DNA from: Deltaproteobacteria bacterium
Lineage (GTDB): Bacteria > Myxococcota_A > Polyangia > Polyangiales > JADJMO01
DNA: 52,574 bases
NCBI GenBank assembly: GCA_022843175.1
Contig: JALHOE010000036.1
Location: 1 to 52,574 of the forward strand
Direction of reading: 5' to 3'
Each line of letters starts with the position of its first letter. Positions within the stretch are counted from its first letter, which is position 1. Positions 1 to 8,409 of the stretch are shown in pieces. Both the position numbers and the translations under genes were made by a program. A model generated the notes under the pieces. It was not told the DNA's origin and searched no databases. It saw only the letters and a program-made list of their open reading frames with translations.

Positions 1-67
1 TATGGCCGCCGGCCTTGTAGGCCGCGACCGCACGCTCGCGAAGGTCGAGGGAGTACGCGCCGCGCAT
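1..67 (-). CDS. IS630-family transposase, N-terminal fragment cut by window edge
   Basis: Reading leftwards from an ATG at 67, the frame stays open to base 2 and gives 22 residues beginning MRGAYSLDLRERAVAAYKAG. The pattern Y-S-x-D-L-R-E-R-x-V-x-A-x-x-x-G is the classic first helix of the helix-turn-helix of IS630/Tc1-type transposases, which cut and paste DNA at TA targets. The rest of the gene lies outside the window, so the family call rests on this motif alone. The 48 bases between it and the next gene should hold the element's end, but I could not define a terminal inverted repeat with only one end visible. A DNA-binding protein with the same N-terminal domain is an alternative. Confidence 0.7.
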   Translation of the reverse strand, partial: MRGAYSLDLRERAVAAYKAGGH

Positions 68-115
68 CAACCAGTGTTGATCACGGCCGATCGATCGGTT
101 CAAGGGGAAAGTGCT

Positions 116-3100
116 TTAGATGCGGGCGATGTTGCCCTTGGCGAGGAGGCGATCGAGCCAGAGGTTCGTGAGCTTCTCCTGCGCGCTCGACGCGCGGAGG
201 CGCGCGGCGAGGAACGGGAAGTCGACCTTGTCGATGTCCTGGTCCTGGTTGAAGCAGGAGAACACGACCGAGACCTTGCCGGTCTTCGGGTCGACCCAGC
301 GCTGCAGGCACTGCGCGCAGATCTCCTTCATCATGCACTGCATCGGCGAGTTGATGCTGGCGATGCCGATGTGGTCGGGCTTCACGTAGGGCGCGAGGAC
401 GCCGCCGGGGTGTCGCGCGTACTTCACCGCCGCCATCATGCGGTCGCTGCCGATGGCGATGATGCGGTCCATCTCGTCCATGCGGAACGGCACCTGGTCG
501 AGCGGGGCGAGCTCGCCCTTGGCGAAGGCGACCATCGATTCGAGGATGTTGCCGACGAACGAGCGGTCCTGCGGGCGGCGCGCGCGCGGCGCGGGGTCGC
601 GATCGCACGACCACACGACCATGTCCGAGGCGGCCTCGAGATCGTCCTCGCGGTAGACGTCGGTCGGGTTGCGGAAGCCGGCGAAGTAGACGACCTTGCA
701 GCCGTTGGCGCGGAGCGCCTTGCCGATCGAGAAGAGCACCGCGTTGCCGAGCCCGCCGCCGGCGAGCACCACGCGCTCGTTCTTCGGGATCTCGGTGGGC
801 GCTCCGGTGGGGCCCATGAGCACGACGCGTTGACCGGGCTTCCACGTGGCGCACAGGCGCGAGGAGCCGCCCATCTCGAGGACGATGGTGGAGAGGAGGC
901 CGCGCTCTTTGTCGACCCACGCGCCGGTGAGCGCGATGCCCTCGGTGACGAGGGGGGTGCCGTCGACCAGGGGCGCGTCGATCTCGTAGTTCTGCAGGCG
1001 GTAGAACTGCCCCGGGTTGAAGCAGCGCGCGGCGCGCGGCGCCTTGACGATCACCTCGATGATCGTCGGGGTGAGGCGCTTGACCTCGTGGATGGTGGCG
1101 GAGAGGTCGTCGTCGAGCAAGCGGACGAACGACACCCATTGGGCGTCGCGCTCACCCTGCTTCTTCGGGTCGAGGAGCTCGTGGGCGAAGAGCTGCGCGA
1201 CGTGCGGGTAGCCGTCCTTCGCGCTCGCCATCGCCTTGACGACGCTGCCGGCGTACCGCGGGAGGTTGTCGCCGTAGAACGAGACCGCGTGGGTGCCGTC
1301 GCAGTACGAGGTGAAGAACCCGAGCTCGTCTTCGCGCGCGACGAGCTTGTCGCCGTCGCGCTCGATGACGTGCGGCCGGAAGGCCTTCGTCTTGGGATCC
1401 ATGACGAAGGTGCCGGGATACTCCCGCTCGTAGGTGACGTTCGGCGAGGTGCCGGCGGCGATGCAGATGGTGCGCGCGGCGAGCTCCACCGTTTCGCCGG
1501 TGGAGACCAGCTTGCCGTCCTTCACCTCGTTGCGGTCGAAGACCATCGCGCGCGCGGCGCCGCGGTCGTCGACGAGGACCTCTTTGGGCGACAGCCGCTC
1601 GGCGAAGCGCACGCCCTCTTCGAGTGCCTTGATGATCTCCTCGTGGTTGAGGCGATAGGCCGGCGACTCCTTCAGCGTGCGGCGATAGGCGATGGTGACC
1701 CCGCCCCAGGTGTCGATGAGCGATTGGAACGACGGCGCGCGATGCTCCTCGCTCGCCTTCTTGCGCTCGGCGCGGATGGCGCGGCCGTGCGCGACCTGCT
1801 CCTCGAGGATCTCGCGCTCCTCCGGGTCGAAGGACTTCCACACCACCGACGAGCCGCGCTCCTGCTCGAGCTGCTCGATGCGCTCGAGCGTGCGCTCGCA
1901 CTGCACGATGTAGTAGGCCGCGAGCTCGGTGCCGGTGTCGATCGCGGTGAGGCCGCCGCCGATCACCAGCGCAGGGAGCCGCACCTGCAGGTTGGCGAGC
2001 GAGTTGCGCTTGTAGGCGCCCGTCAGCTGCAGGGCCATGAGGAAGTCCGAGGCCTGACGCACGCCGCGAGCGAGGCCGTTGGGCACGTCGACCAGCGTCG
2101 GCTTGCCGGCGCCCGCGGCGATCGCGATGTGGTCGAACCCGAGCTCCCACGCCTCCTCTACGGTGACGGTGCCGCCGAAGCGGACGCCGCCGAACAGCCG
2201 GAACGTGCTGCGACGGAGGAGACCCATCGCGATGAGGTCGTTGAAGTTCTTGTCCCACCGGATGGTGATGCCGTACTCGGCGACGCCGCCGAAGCCGACG
2301 GTGCGACGGTGATCGAGCTCCTGCTCGAGCGTGCGGTAGTCGTAGATCGGCTGGCGATCCGCGCCGACGAGCGACGTGGGGAACGGCTCGACCTTGAGGC
2401 CGTCGATGCCGACGACGCCGAAGCCCTCGTTGAGGAGGTGATGCGCGAGCGTGTACCCCGCGGGGCCGAGGCCGACGACGAGCACGTTGCGCCCGTTGTA
2501 CGGGAGCGCGAAGGGACGGCGCGCGTTGAGCGGGTTCCAGCGCGTGAGGAACTGGTAGATCTCGACGCCCCACGGGAGGCGCAGCACGTCGGTGAGCGCG
2601 CCGGTCTCGGCCTGGGGGATGTTGACCGGATCCTGCTTCTGATAGATGCAGCCCTTCATGCAGTCATTGCAGATGCGATGACCGGTGCCGGGGCACATCG
2701 GGTTGTCGATCGTGATGAGCGCGAGCGACGCGATGGAGCGGCCCTCGCGGCGGACCTCGTGCATCTCGCCGATGCGCTCCTCGAGCGGGCAGCCGTTGAG
2801 GGGGACGCCGAGCGGGTTCTGCTTGATCTTCGGGGAGACCGTGTCCGGGTTCATCGCCGCGACGTGCTTCGGGTCGACGACGTCGATGCCGCCGGTCTTG
2901 CTCGGGCGCGTGATCACGGCGCCGCCGGTGGACGGCGGATCGGAGACCGGGTGCGCCTCTTTGGGAGCCGAGGCCCGCTTGGCCGCGGGCTCGACGAGGC
3001 CGCGGCGGCAGCTGTCCTTCTCGCGGTCGTGACAGAGGATGCAGTAGTCGACCTCGTTGGCGACCTCGAGGCGCGCCATGCGACGGTCGGTGAGCTTGAA

Positions 3101-3958
3101 GCCGTCGCGCGCGCGGCGCGTGTCGAGCGGGCCGTCGGCGATCTCGGGGAGCTTGGGCTCGGGGCGACGCAGCGGCACGAGCTCGTGGTGGTCGACCGGC
3201 TGGGGCGTGCGGAAGATGGCCCAGCCCTCGCGGTGGTGGAGCCCCTCTTCGGGGCGCTGCGGACCCTCTTTGCTCCACTTGAGCGCGTGCGGCCCGGCCT
3301 CTTCGGCGATGGCCACGAGGCCGCGCGCGATGCGATCGAGCACGGCGGTGGCCGTCTCCTTCGCGCTCTTGACGCGGTCCTCGCCGCGCGCGATTCCGAG
3401 CGCCCGGCCGACCTCCTCGACGCGCGCGAGCTCTTCGTCGGTGATCGTGGCGCCGCCCTTGGCGAGCACCTTGGCGGCGCGCTCCTCGAGATCGAGCAGC
3501 GGCACGACGGCGCGTCCGACCGAGGCCTCGTGCTCCAGCTCTGCCGCGCCGACGCCGAGGGCGGCGAGCGCGGCGTGCATCGCTGCGCGCGCGCTCGCGG
3601 CGTCGTCGACCTTGCCGAGCAGCTTCTGGCCCCGCTTGCGCCAGAGGTCCTTCTTCATGCGCATGACCGCGCGCTCGTCGTCTGCCGCGCGGTGGTAGGC
3701 GCCGAGGTGCTCCTCGACGCGGAAGAGCTTCGCGACGAACGCCTCGACGTGCCGCGACACCTCGACCAGCAGCTGGGACTCGGCCGGCCCGTGGAGCGAC
3801 GCGGGGTGGGCGCGATAGGCCTCGAAGCGCTCGGAGAGCGGCGCGTCCGCGTCGCGGAGGCGCGCGCGAAACGTCTCGTCCAGGCGCGCGAGGGCCGCGG
3901 GATCGGACAGATCGCGGTAGTTGAGGCCGAGGTCGAGCTCCAAGCGAGGGCTTTCCAT
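116..3958 (-). CDS. Large FAD/NAD(P)H-dependent iron-sulfur oxidoreductase (GltD-like plus PyrK/FNR-like modules)
   Basis: A 1280-residue multidomain cytoplasmic redox protein. The first 300 residues are mostly helical and not recognised. Cys-rich segments follow near residues 305-315 (CILCHDREKDSC) and 425-440 (CPGTGHRICNDCMKGC), resembling the Fe-S segment that precedes GltD-type reductases. A Rossmann FAD motif (VVGLGPAGYT) lies near 493 and a second dinucleotide motif (VIGGGLTAID) near 664. From about 955 an FNR-like FAD/NAD domain resembles the dihydroorotate dehydrogenase electron-transfer subunit, ending in a 2Fe-2S-type cluster (CMMKEICAQC plus a later Cys, about 1208-1235). ATG at 3958 is chosen; an in-frame GTG at 3970 is possible, and neither has a clear ribosome site. 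It probably shuttles electrons between NAD(P)H and an unknown acceptor. The substrate cannot be deduced. Confidence 0.85.
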   Translation of the reverse strand: MESPRLELDLGLNYRDLSDPAALARLDETFRARLRDADAPLSERFEAYRAHPASLHGPAESQLLVEVSRHVEAFVAKLFRVEEHLGAYHRAADDERAVMRMKKDLWRKRGQKLLGKVDDAASARAAMHAALAALGVGAAELEHEASVGRAVVPLLDLEERAAKVLAKGGATITDEELARVEEVGRALGIARGEDRVKSAKETATAVLDRIARGLVAIAEEAGPHALKWSKEGPQRPEEGLHHREGWAIFRTPQPVDHHELVPLRRPEPKLPEIADGPLDTRRARDGFKLTDRRMARLEVANEVDYCILCHDREKDSCRRGLVEPAAKRASAPKEAHPVSDPPSTGGAVITRPSKTGGIDVVDPKHVAAMNPDTVSPKIKQNPLGVPLNGCPLEERIGEMHEVRREGRSIASLALITIDNPMCPGTGHRICNDCMKGCIYQKQDPVNIPQAETGALTDVLRLPWGVEIYQFLTRWNPLNARRPFALPYNGRNVLVVGLGPAGYTLAHHLLNEGFGVVGIDGLKVEPFPTSLVGADRQPIYDYRTLEQELDHRRTVGFGGVAEYGITIRWDKNFNDLIAMGLLRRSTFRLFGGVRFGGTVTVEEAWELGFDHIAIAAGAGKPTLVDVPNGLARGVRQASDFLMALQLTGAYKRNSLANLQVRLPALVIGGGLTAIDTGTELAAYYIVQCERTLERIEQLEQERGSSVVWKSFDPEEREILEEQVAHGRAIRAERKKASEEHRAPSFQSLIDTWGGVTIAYRRTLKESPAYRLNHEEIIKALEEGVRFAERLSPKEVLVDDRGAARAMVFDRNEVKDGKLVSTGETVELAARTICIAAGTSPNVTYEREYPGTFVMDPKTKAFRPHVIERDGDKLVAREDELGFFTSYCDGTHAVSFYGDNLPRYAGSVVKAMASAKDGYPHVAQLFAHELLDPKKQGERDAQWVSFVRLLDDDLSATIHEVKRLTPTIIEVIVKAPRAARCFNPGQFYRLQNYEIDAPLVDGTPLVTEGIALTGAWVDKERGLLSTIVLEMGGSSRLCATWKPGQRVVLMGPTGAPTEIPKNERVVLAGGGLGNAVLFSIGKALRANGCKVVYFAGFRNPTDVYREDDLEAASDMVVWSCDRDPAPRARRPQDRSFVGNILESMVAFAKGELAPLDQVPFRMDEMDRIIAIGSDRMMAAVKYARHPGGVLAPYVKPDHIGIASINSPMQCMMKEICAQCLQRWVDPKTGKVSVVFSCFNQDQDIDKVDFPFLAARLRASSAQEKLTNLWLDRLLAKGNIARI

Positions 3959-4022
3959 AGCGGAGCCCACGCTTTAGAGCGCGCCCGAGCCGCTGGCTAG
4001 CCCTCGCTCCCCCCGTCGAAAA

Positions 4023-4152
4023 TAGGCGCGCGCGTGAGCGAGCGCCTGAACCGGCCCCGAGCGACCGGTGGATGCCGACGTTTAGGCGCTCGCTTACGCG
4101 CGCGCCTGTTGAGCGCGCGCCTGTTGAGCGCGCGCGTATTGAGCGCGCGCCT
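4023..4152. repeat. Intergenic palindromic repeat pair plus 15-bp tandem repeats
   Basis: TAGGCGCGCGCGTGAGCGAG (start of a 25-base unit, 4023-4047) is followed after 36 bases by its inverted copy (4084-4107). Three direct 15-base units of the type GTTGAGCGCGCGCCT then occupy 4108-4152 and run into the stop codon of the TPR gene. The same GCGCGCGCGT/AGCGAGCGCCT palindrome recurs at 38807-38923 and 50306-50380, so this is a dispersed REP-like family. A role in transcription termination or mRNA stability is inference. Confidence 0.75.
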
Positions 4153-4999
4153 AGTTGAGCACGATGCGGCCGAGCGTCGCTTCGGCCCGCGCGATCTCGG
4201 GCGCCAGCGCGGCGCGCGAGGCCGGCCGCGAGCGCCGTGCGCGCGACAGGAAGGCCTCGAGGTGCACCCGCGCGCGCTGACGATCGCCGCGCGCGAACGC
4301 GAGCTCGCCGAGGACGAACCGGCCGTAGCCCTCGCCCGACGGATCGTTGGCGAGCCCGTGATAGGCGAGGTCGAGCGCGATCTCTCCGCCACTGGCAAGC
4401 GCGAGCTGACCCTTGAGGAGCGCCATCGGCGAACCCTTCTCGCGAACGGCCGTCTCGAGCGGCTCGACGGCCTCGCTCGCGCGGCCCACCGCGTAGAGAA
4501 GCCCGCCGAGCGTGGAGAGGTGGAACGCGCGCCGTTCGCGCGGGCCGACCCTCACCGCGACGCGCAGGTGCTCGATCGCGGCTTCGAAATCGCCGGCGGC
4601 CTGGCACGCCCTCGCCGCGTCCTGGCGGGCTACGTCGGGCATCGTGCCGAGCTCGATCATCTGCTCGGCGGCGATGCGGGCCTTCTCGAACTGCTCGGTC
4701 TCGAGGAGCCCGAGGTAGAGCTGGCGAAGGAGGAGCGCCTTGGTGTCGTCGTCGCAGTGGCGCGCGAGTCCCGCGCGGGCGTGTTTGACCCTGGCCTCGG
4801 GCGTCTTGGCGCGGAGGGCTTTGTCGAGCGCGTCGGTCGCGGAGGCCACGCTTCGTTCGGCGGCCGTGGACGCCCCCCGCCGGCCGGCGGCGATGGGCAC
4901 GACGTTGGAACGCGCTCCCTCGGGAGCGACCGAACGCGCTCCCTCGGGAGCGACGGACGGAGGCCCACCCGAGGGTGCCTTCTCCTTGCCGCGGGCCAT
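4151..4999 (-). CDS. TPR-repeat protein, cytoplasmic
   Basis: A 282-residue protein without a signal peptide or membrane segment. After a low-complexity Pro/Ala/Gly N-terminus (about residues 1-45) it is a run of helix pairs with TPR spacing, for example around ARHCDDDTKALLLRQLYLGL and QAAGDFEAAIEHLRVAVRVG. TPRs bind other proteins, and nothing shows the partner. The start at 4999 (MARGKEKAPSG) is preferred to an ATG at 5035 because the extra residues look non-coding; neither start has a good ribosome site. The N-terminus contains an in-frame duplication (SVAPEGAR twice) caused by a 24-bp DNA repeat at 4913-4952. It lies upstream of, and in the same direction as, the large oxidoreductase gene, but 192 bases of repeats separate them, so joint transcription is uncertain. 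Confidence 0.8.
   Translation of the reverse strand: MARGKEKAPSGGPPSVAPEGARSVAPEGARSNVVPIAAGRRGASTAAERSVASATDALDKALRAKTPEARVKHARAGLARHCDDDTKALLLRQLYLGLLETEQFEKARIAAEQMIELGTMPDVARQDAARACQAAGDFEAAIEHLRVAVRVGPRERRAFHLSTLGGLLYAVGRASEAVEPLETAVREKGSPMALLKGQLALASGGEIALDLAYHGLANDPSGEGYGRFVLGELAFARGDRQRARVHLEAFLSRARRSRPASRAALAPEIARAEATLGRIVLN
4913..4952. repeat. Duplicated 16-bp palindrome inside the TPR gene
   Basis: CGCTCCCTCGGGAGCG occurs at 4913-4928 and again at 4937-4952 (period 24 bp). Each copy is a perfect hairpin-forming palindrome. Being in frame, it duplicates eight residues in the N-terminal linker of the TPR protein. Confidence 0.7.
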
Positions 5000-5095
5000 G
5001 GGTGGGACGCTAGCACCGGGTTGGCCACCAAGCACATTTTCCCACAGTGCAAGCTCGCGAAATCGCAGCGCTCGGACAGCTAATGTCCGGTGAAA

Positions 5096-5752
5096 TCAGA
5101 AATTCTGGTCGGCGAAGTGGAAGAGGAGCCAGCGGGGCTTGGGGCCGCTCGGCTCGAGCACAATGGCGCCGTCGCCGTTGCTCCCGTTGCGATGGACCTT
5201 GTGCGCGCTCGCCCCGCCCGACGACCACGCGTAGACGCTGACCGGCGCCCCGAGGGGGATGGCCTCGGTGATCTTCGCGACGAGGGGCGTCATCTCGTAG
5301 GGCGCGAACCCGGCGGTGCTGTGGGCGTCGAGCATGGACGCGTAGTCGAGCGGGATGCCGGTGTGCCACGCCTCGGCCCACGCCGGCGGAAGGAGCGCGT
5401 GCTCGAGGGTCGCGAAGCGCACGCGGAGGTCTGCCCCGCGCGTCGACTGCACGTTGACGACCATCCGATAGATCTTCCCACCCGTGCGCACCTGCACGAC
5501 GACATGGTCGTCGTTGGGGAGCGGGCACTGGGTGTCGGCCGGGCCGACGACGGCGGTGACGATGCCGTCGAGGCGGCCGAACGAGTTGGTGAGCGCGTCG
5601 CCGAAGGTGCTCGCGCACGCGGCGGCCTTGCTCGCATCTCCCGCGGCGTCGACGCTCGCTTCGGTCGCCACGTCTGCCGCGCTCGTGTCCTCGACCGCGG
5701 GGGCGGGCGAGGCCGACGTGCAGCCGAGCAGGAGGAGGGCGAGCGCGCGCAT
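5096..5752 (-). CDS. Small lipoprotein of unknown function
   Basis: 218 residues. It starts MRALALLLLGCTSASPAP, a short lipoprotein signal with lipobox LLGC, so the mature protein is probably membrane-anchored. A Thr/Ala/Asp-rich linker (residues 15-45) leads to a domain of about 170 residues with two further Cys and a mix of beta strands that I do not recognise. Its start overlaps the stop of the FNR-like gene as TGATG, so the two are translationally coupled and it is the last gene of the AarF - reductase - lipoprotein operon. Confidence 0.8.
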   Translation of the reverse strand: MRALALLLLGCTSASPAPAVEDTSAADVATEASVDAAGDASKAAACASTFGDALTNSFGRLDGIVTAVVGPADTQCPLPNDDHVVVQVRTGGKIYRMVVNVQSTRGADLRVRFATLEHALLPPAWAEAWHTGIPLDYASMLDAHSTAGFAPYEMTPLVAKITEAIPLGAPVSVYAWSSGGASAHKVHRNGSNGDGAIVLEPSGPKPRWLLFHFADQNF

Positions 5753-6471
5753 CAGGAGTTGACGTAGACGTCGTGGGGGAGGAGCCCGAGGTCGGGCGCG
5801 GCGGCGCGCATTCCCTCGATCATCGCTTCGTTGCCGGCGGCGAACACGAGCGCGTTTGCGAGGCGCCACTCGTGGGCGCGGGCGACGTCCTGCACGTAGC
5901 CACGGTAGAAGCCGGGCTCGTTGACGTGCTCGCGTGACAGGCAGACCGCGACCTCGACGCCGGCTCTGCGCATCGCGTCGAGCTCGGCCTGGAGCGCGAG
6001 CTCGGAGCGATCGCGCACCCCGTAGAGCACGAAGGTGCGGCCGGCGTCGCCGTCGTCGATGCGTGCGCCGATCGTGGAGAGCACCGCGGCGATGCCGCTG
6101 CCGGTGGCCGCGACGATCAGCGGTAGCGCGGCGGCGCGCTCGACGGGGAAGCCGGGGCCCGTCGCCTCGCTGACGACGAGCGTCGAGCCGAGCGGCAGCG
6201 CGCGCAGGCGGTCGCCCATCGCGCCGCCGTCGCGGACGAGGACGTCCCACGTGCTCTCCCGCGGCGCCGACGCGATCGCGAAGTAGCCGCGCGCGGCGGC
6301 CGGGCTCGTGTGGTCCTCGGACGAGTCGAGGCCGAAGCCGCCGTCGTGGCGGATCTCGATGTATTGCCCGTGCCGGGAGTGGGTGCGCGCGGTCGGCTCG
6401 TCGATGAGCAGGCGCACGCGGTCGAGCCCACCACCAGCGGGCTCGCGCTCGGAGAGGGTCGCTCGCGGCAT
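5752..6471 (-). CDS. FNR-like FAD/NAD(P)-binding oxidoreductase
   Basis: 239 residues with the two-domain layout of the ferredoxin-NADP reductase family. An N-terminal FAD-binding barrel (about 1-105) contains YIEIRH, standing in for the usual R-x-Y-S/T flavin site, and YFAIASAPRE. A Rossmann NAD(P) domain (about 110-239) has LIVAATGSGIAAVLS, FVLYGVRDRSEL and the terminal NALVFAAGNEAMIEGMR, the usual nucleotide-contact segments. It should move electrons between NAD(P)H and a one-electron partner via FAD. There is no ferredoxin domain of its own. It sits 22 bases after the AarF-like gene and overlaps the lipoprotein gene by one base, so the three form an operon. Confidence 0.85.
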   Translation of the reverse strand: MPRATLSEREPAGGGLDRVRLLIDEPTARTHSRHGQYIEIRHDGGFGLDSSEDHTSPAAARGYFAIASAPRESTWDVLVRDGGAMGDRLRALPLGSTLVVSEATGPGFPVERAAALPLIVAATGSGIAAVLSTIGARIDDGDAGRTFVLYGVRDRSELALQAELDAMRRAGVEVAVCLSREHVNEPGFYRGYVQDVARAHEWRLANALVFAAGNEAMIEGMRAAAPDLGLLPHDVYVNS

Positions 6472-6493
6472 GCGAGGCTCCGTCCTATCAGGT

Positions 6494-7930
6494 TCAAACC
6501 GGCGGCGGAACGTCCAGACCGTGCGGCGGCCGTCGCGGCCCCTCGATCCACGGCAGGGTCAGTCGATGGAAGTTGTAGTCGGCCTCGAGCCCGGCCAGCA
6601 CGCTGGCGAGGCCCCACTGCAGGCGGTTCACGAACGTGTTCTCGACCGGCATCTTGATCGGCTTCGGCAGGTTGGGGAGCACCTCGCCCTGCTTCCAGAC
6701 AATCTTCCGCTCGCCACGGACGAGGAACGCGACGTTCTCGCGCGCGACCTCGCGGGTGTGGAGGAACGGCTCGTCGATGACCAGCGGCCGCATGACGTGA
6801 TCGGTGTACGCCTTGTAGAGCGGCCAGCCCTCTTCGTCGGTCGGGTCGAAGCCGTAGACCTCGACCAGGGCGCGCTCGTAGTCGTCCTGGGTTCCGCGCA
6901 TCTTCGCGAGGAGCACGCGCTTCATGCCGGCGATCATCTCGTCGCTCATGACGCGCACGCAGCCGAAGTCGAGGAAGCCGACCTTCACGTCGTCCTGGTT
7001 CTTCGGATCGACGACGAAGCGGTAGTTGCCGGGGTGCGGGTCGGCGTAGAGCGTGCCGAACTCGTAGAGCGACCGGAACATGAACTTCCAGATCGTCTTG
7101 GTGGCGACGTGACGCTGATTCCACCGCGCGGTCTTGCAGAAGCTCTCGTAGTCGATGCCGTCGATGAACTCGGTGACGATCACCCGCTTGGTGGTGAGCG
7201 AGTGGAACACCTCGGGGATGATCACCGTGGGATCGTCGGCGAAGAACTTGCGGAAGGCCTCGGTCGCCTGCGCCTCTTGCGTGTAGTCGATCTCACGCAT
7301 GAAGACGCTCTTGATCTCTTCGAGGCCCTCTTTGGTCTGATAGCGCCGGCCGATGGGCGCGATCATCTGCTCCATGAGCGCGACGGTCTTGAGATCGTTC
7401 TCGATGGCGGTGTCGATGCCGGGGTATTGCACCTTCACGGCCACCCGCTCGCCGCTGTGCAGTCGCGCGCGGTGCACCTGGCCGATCGACGCGGCGGCGA
7501 ACGGCTCGCGCTCGAACTCGGCGAAGAGCTCCTGCGCGGGCGAGCCGAGCTCGCTGAGGATCACCTTCTCGGCGGCCTCGGGCGAGAGCGCGGGCGCTTT
7601 GGCCTGCAGCTTCTTGAGGACCTCTTGGAACTTCTCTTCGTAGCCGGGGGGGGCGAGCCCATCGATGTAGCTCGCCATCTGCCCGAGCTTGAGCGGGAGC
7701 CCCTTCATCTCGCCGAGCGTCTTGAGCATCGCCTCGGCGGTCTTGCGCGCTTCGCCGAGGAGCTTGTCGCGCTGCTTCTGCGCCTCGTCCTCGGTGACCT
7801 CGCCGGAGAACCGCTTGCGCACGCCGGCCATGGCCAGCGGGACGGCCTTCGCGCCCAGCATCCCGAGGCGCGCAAGGCGACCAAAGCGACCGGTCGGAGG
7901 TCTACTCGGACGTTTGGGATCTTCGGTCAT
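6494..7930 (-). CDS. ABC1/AarF/UbiB-family protein kinase-like protein
   Basis: 478 residues from the ATG at 7930. The family hallmarks are present: KLGQ at residues 81-84 (the KxGQ motif unique to UbiB-like proteins), the Ala-rich loop AAASIGQVHRA, the invariant Lys in VAVKVQYPG, the catalytic-loop-like DPHPGN and the metal-binding DFG (FLDFGCVRV). UbiB/COQ8 proteins are atypical ATPases that support quinone biosynthesis or lipid metabolism at membranes. No C-terminal membrane anchor of the E. coli UbiB type is obvious. It heads the operon with the FNR-like reductase and a lipoprotein and is divergent from the TerB-like gene (41 bp apart). A longer start at 7960 is possible. Confidence 0.9.
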   Translation of the reverse strand: MTEDPKRPSRPPTGRFGRLARLGMLGAKAVPLAMAGVRKRFSGEVTEDEAQKQRDKLLGEARKTAEAMLKTLGEMKGLPLKLGQMASYIDGLAPPGYEEKFQEVLKKLQAKAPALSPEAAEKVILSELGSPAQELFAEFEREPFAAASIGQVHRARLHSGERVAVKVQYPGIDTAIENDLKTVALMEQMIAPIGRRYQTKEGLEEIKSVFMREIDYTQEAQATEAFRKFFADDPTVIIPEVFHSLTTKRVIVTEFIDGIDYESFCKTARWNQRHVATKTIWKFMFRSLYEFGTLYADPHPGNYRFVVDPKNQDDVKVGFLDFGCVRVMSDEMIAGMKRVLLAKMRGTQDDYERALVEVYGFDPTDEEGWPLYKAYTDHVMRPLVIDEPFLHTREVARENVAFLVRGERKIVWKQGEVLPNLPKPIKMPVENTFVNRLQWGLASVLAGLEADYNFHRLTLPWIEGPRRPPHGLDVPPPV

Positions 7931-7971
7931 CAGCTGCGCCGCGAACGGTTGGGGTAGCATAGCGGATTCCC

Positions 7972-8409
7972 ATGAGCGATCTCGAACACGCGAAGCAGGA
8001 ACTCTCGGCCGAGCTTGGCTCTCCCAAGGTCGAGGCGCTCGTCGAGGCCATGTTCCTCGCGGCCACGGCCGACGGCGACTTCGCCCCCGAGGAGAGCATG
8101 CAGTTCTCGGCGACGATCGGGGCGCTGACCGATCGCAAGCTCGATCCCGACTCGGTCTATCGGCTGGTCGGGCTGCTCTCGCAGAAGCTCAAGAGCGAGG
8201 GCCGGCAGGCGCGCCTGTCGGCGATTGCCCAGCGGTTGCCCGAGGGCAAGCCGCGCGAGACGGCGGTGATCCTCGCCGCGGCGATCACCATGAGCGACGG
8301 CGAGGTGAAGGCCGCCGAGAACGACTTCGTCGCCGATCTCGCCGAGGCGCTCGGCATCGCGCAGGGCCGCGCGGTCGAGCTCGTGCAGAAGGTGCAGAAG
8401 AGCCGCTAG
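7972..8409 (+). CDS. TerB-like protein
   Basis: 145 residues, all alpha-helical, soluble. Two similar acidic segments (AATADGDFAPEESMQF, residues 30-45, and AITMSDGEVKAAENDFV, about 104-120) have the D-G-x-x-x-x-E spacing of the TerB/tellurite-resistance fold, which binds metal ions in characterised members. No other ter genes are nearby, so a role in tellurite resistance is not implied. It is divergent from the AarF-like gene, and its stop overlaps the stop of the converging lipoprotein gene by four bases. Confidence 0.75.
   Translation: MSDLEHAKQELSAELGSPKVEALVEAMFLAATADGDFAPEESMQFSATIGALTDRKLDPDSVYRLVGLLSQKLKSEGRQARLSAIAQRLPEGKPRETAVILAAAITMSDGEVKAAENDFVADLAEALGIAQGRAVELVQKVQKSR

Noticed and set aside
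2-4000. Open frame of 1332 codons on the plus strand
   Set aside because: It is the complement phase of the large redox gene; the product is Arg/Glu/Asp/Val-rich without any domain. High GC keeps such antisense frames open.
5073-5089. CGGAC-N7-GTCCG stem as terminator after the small lipoprotein
   Set aside because: The stem is five pairs only, lies before the gene's stop on the other side, and has no T-run.
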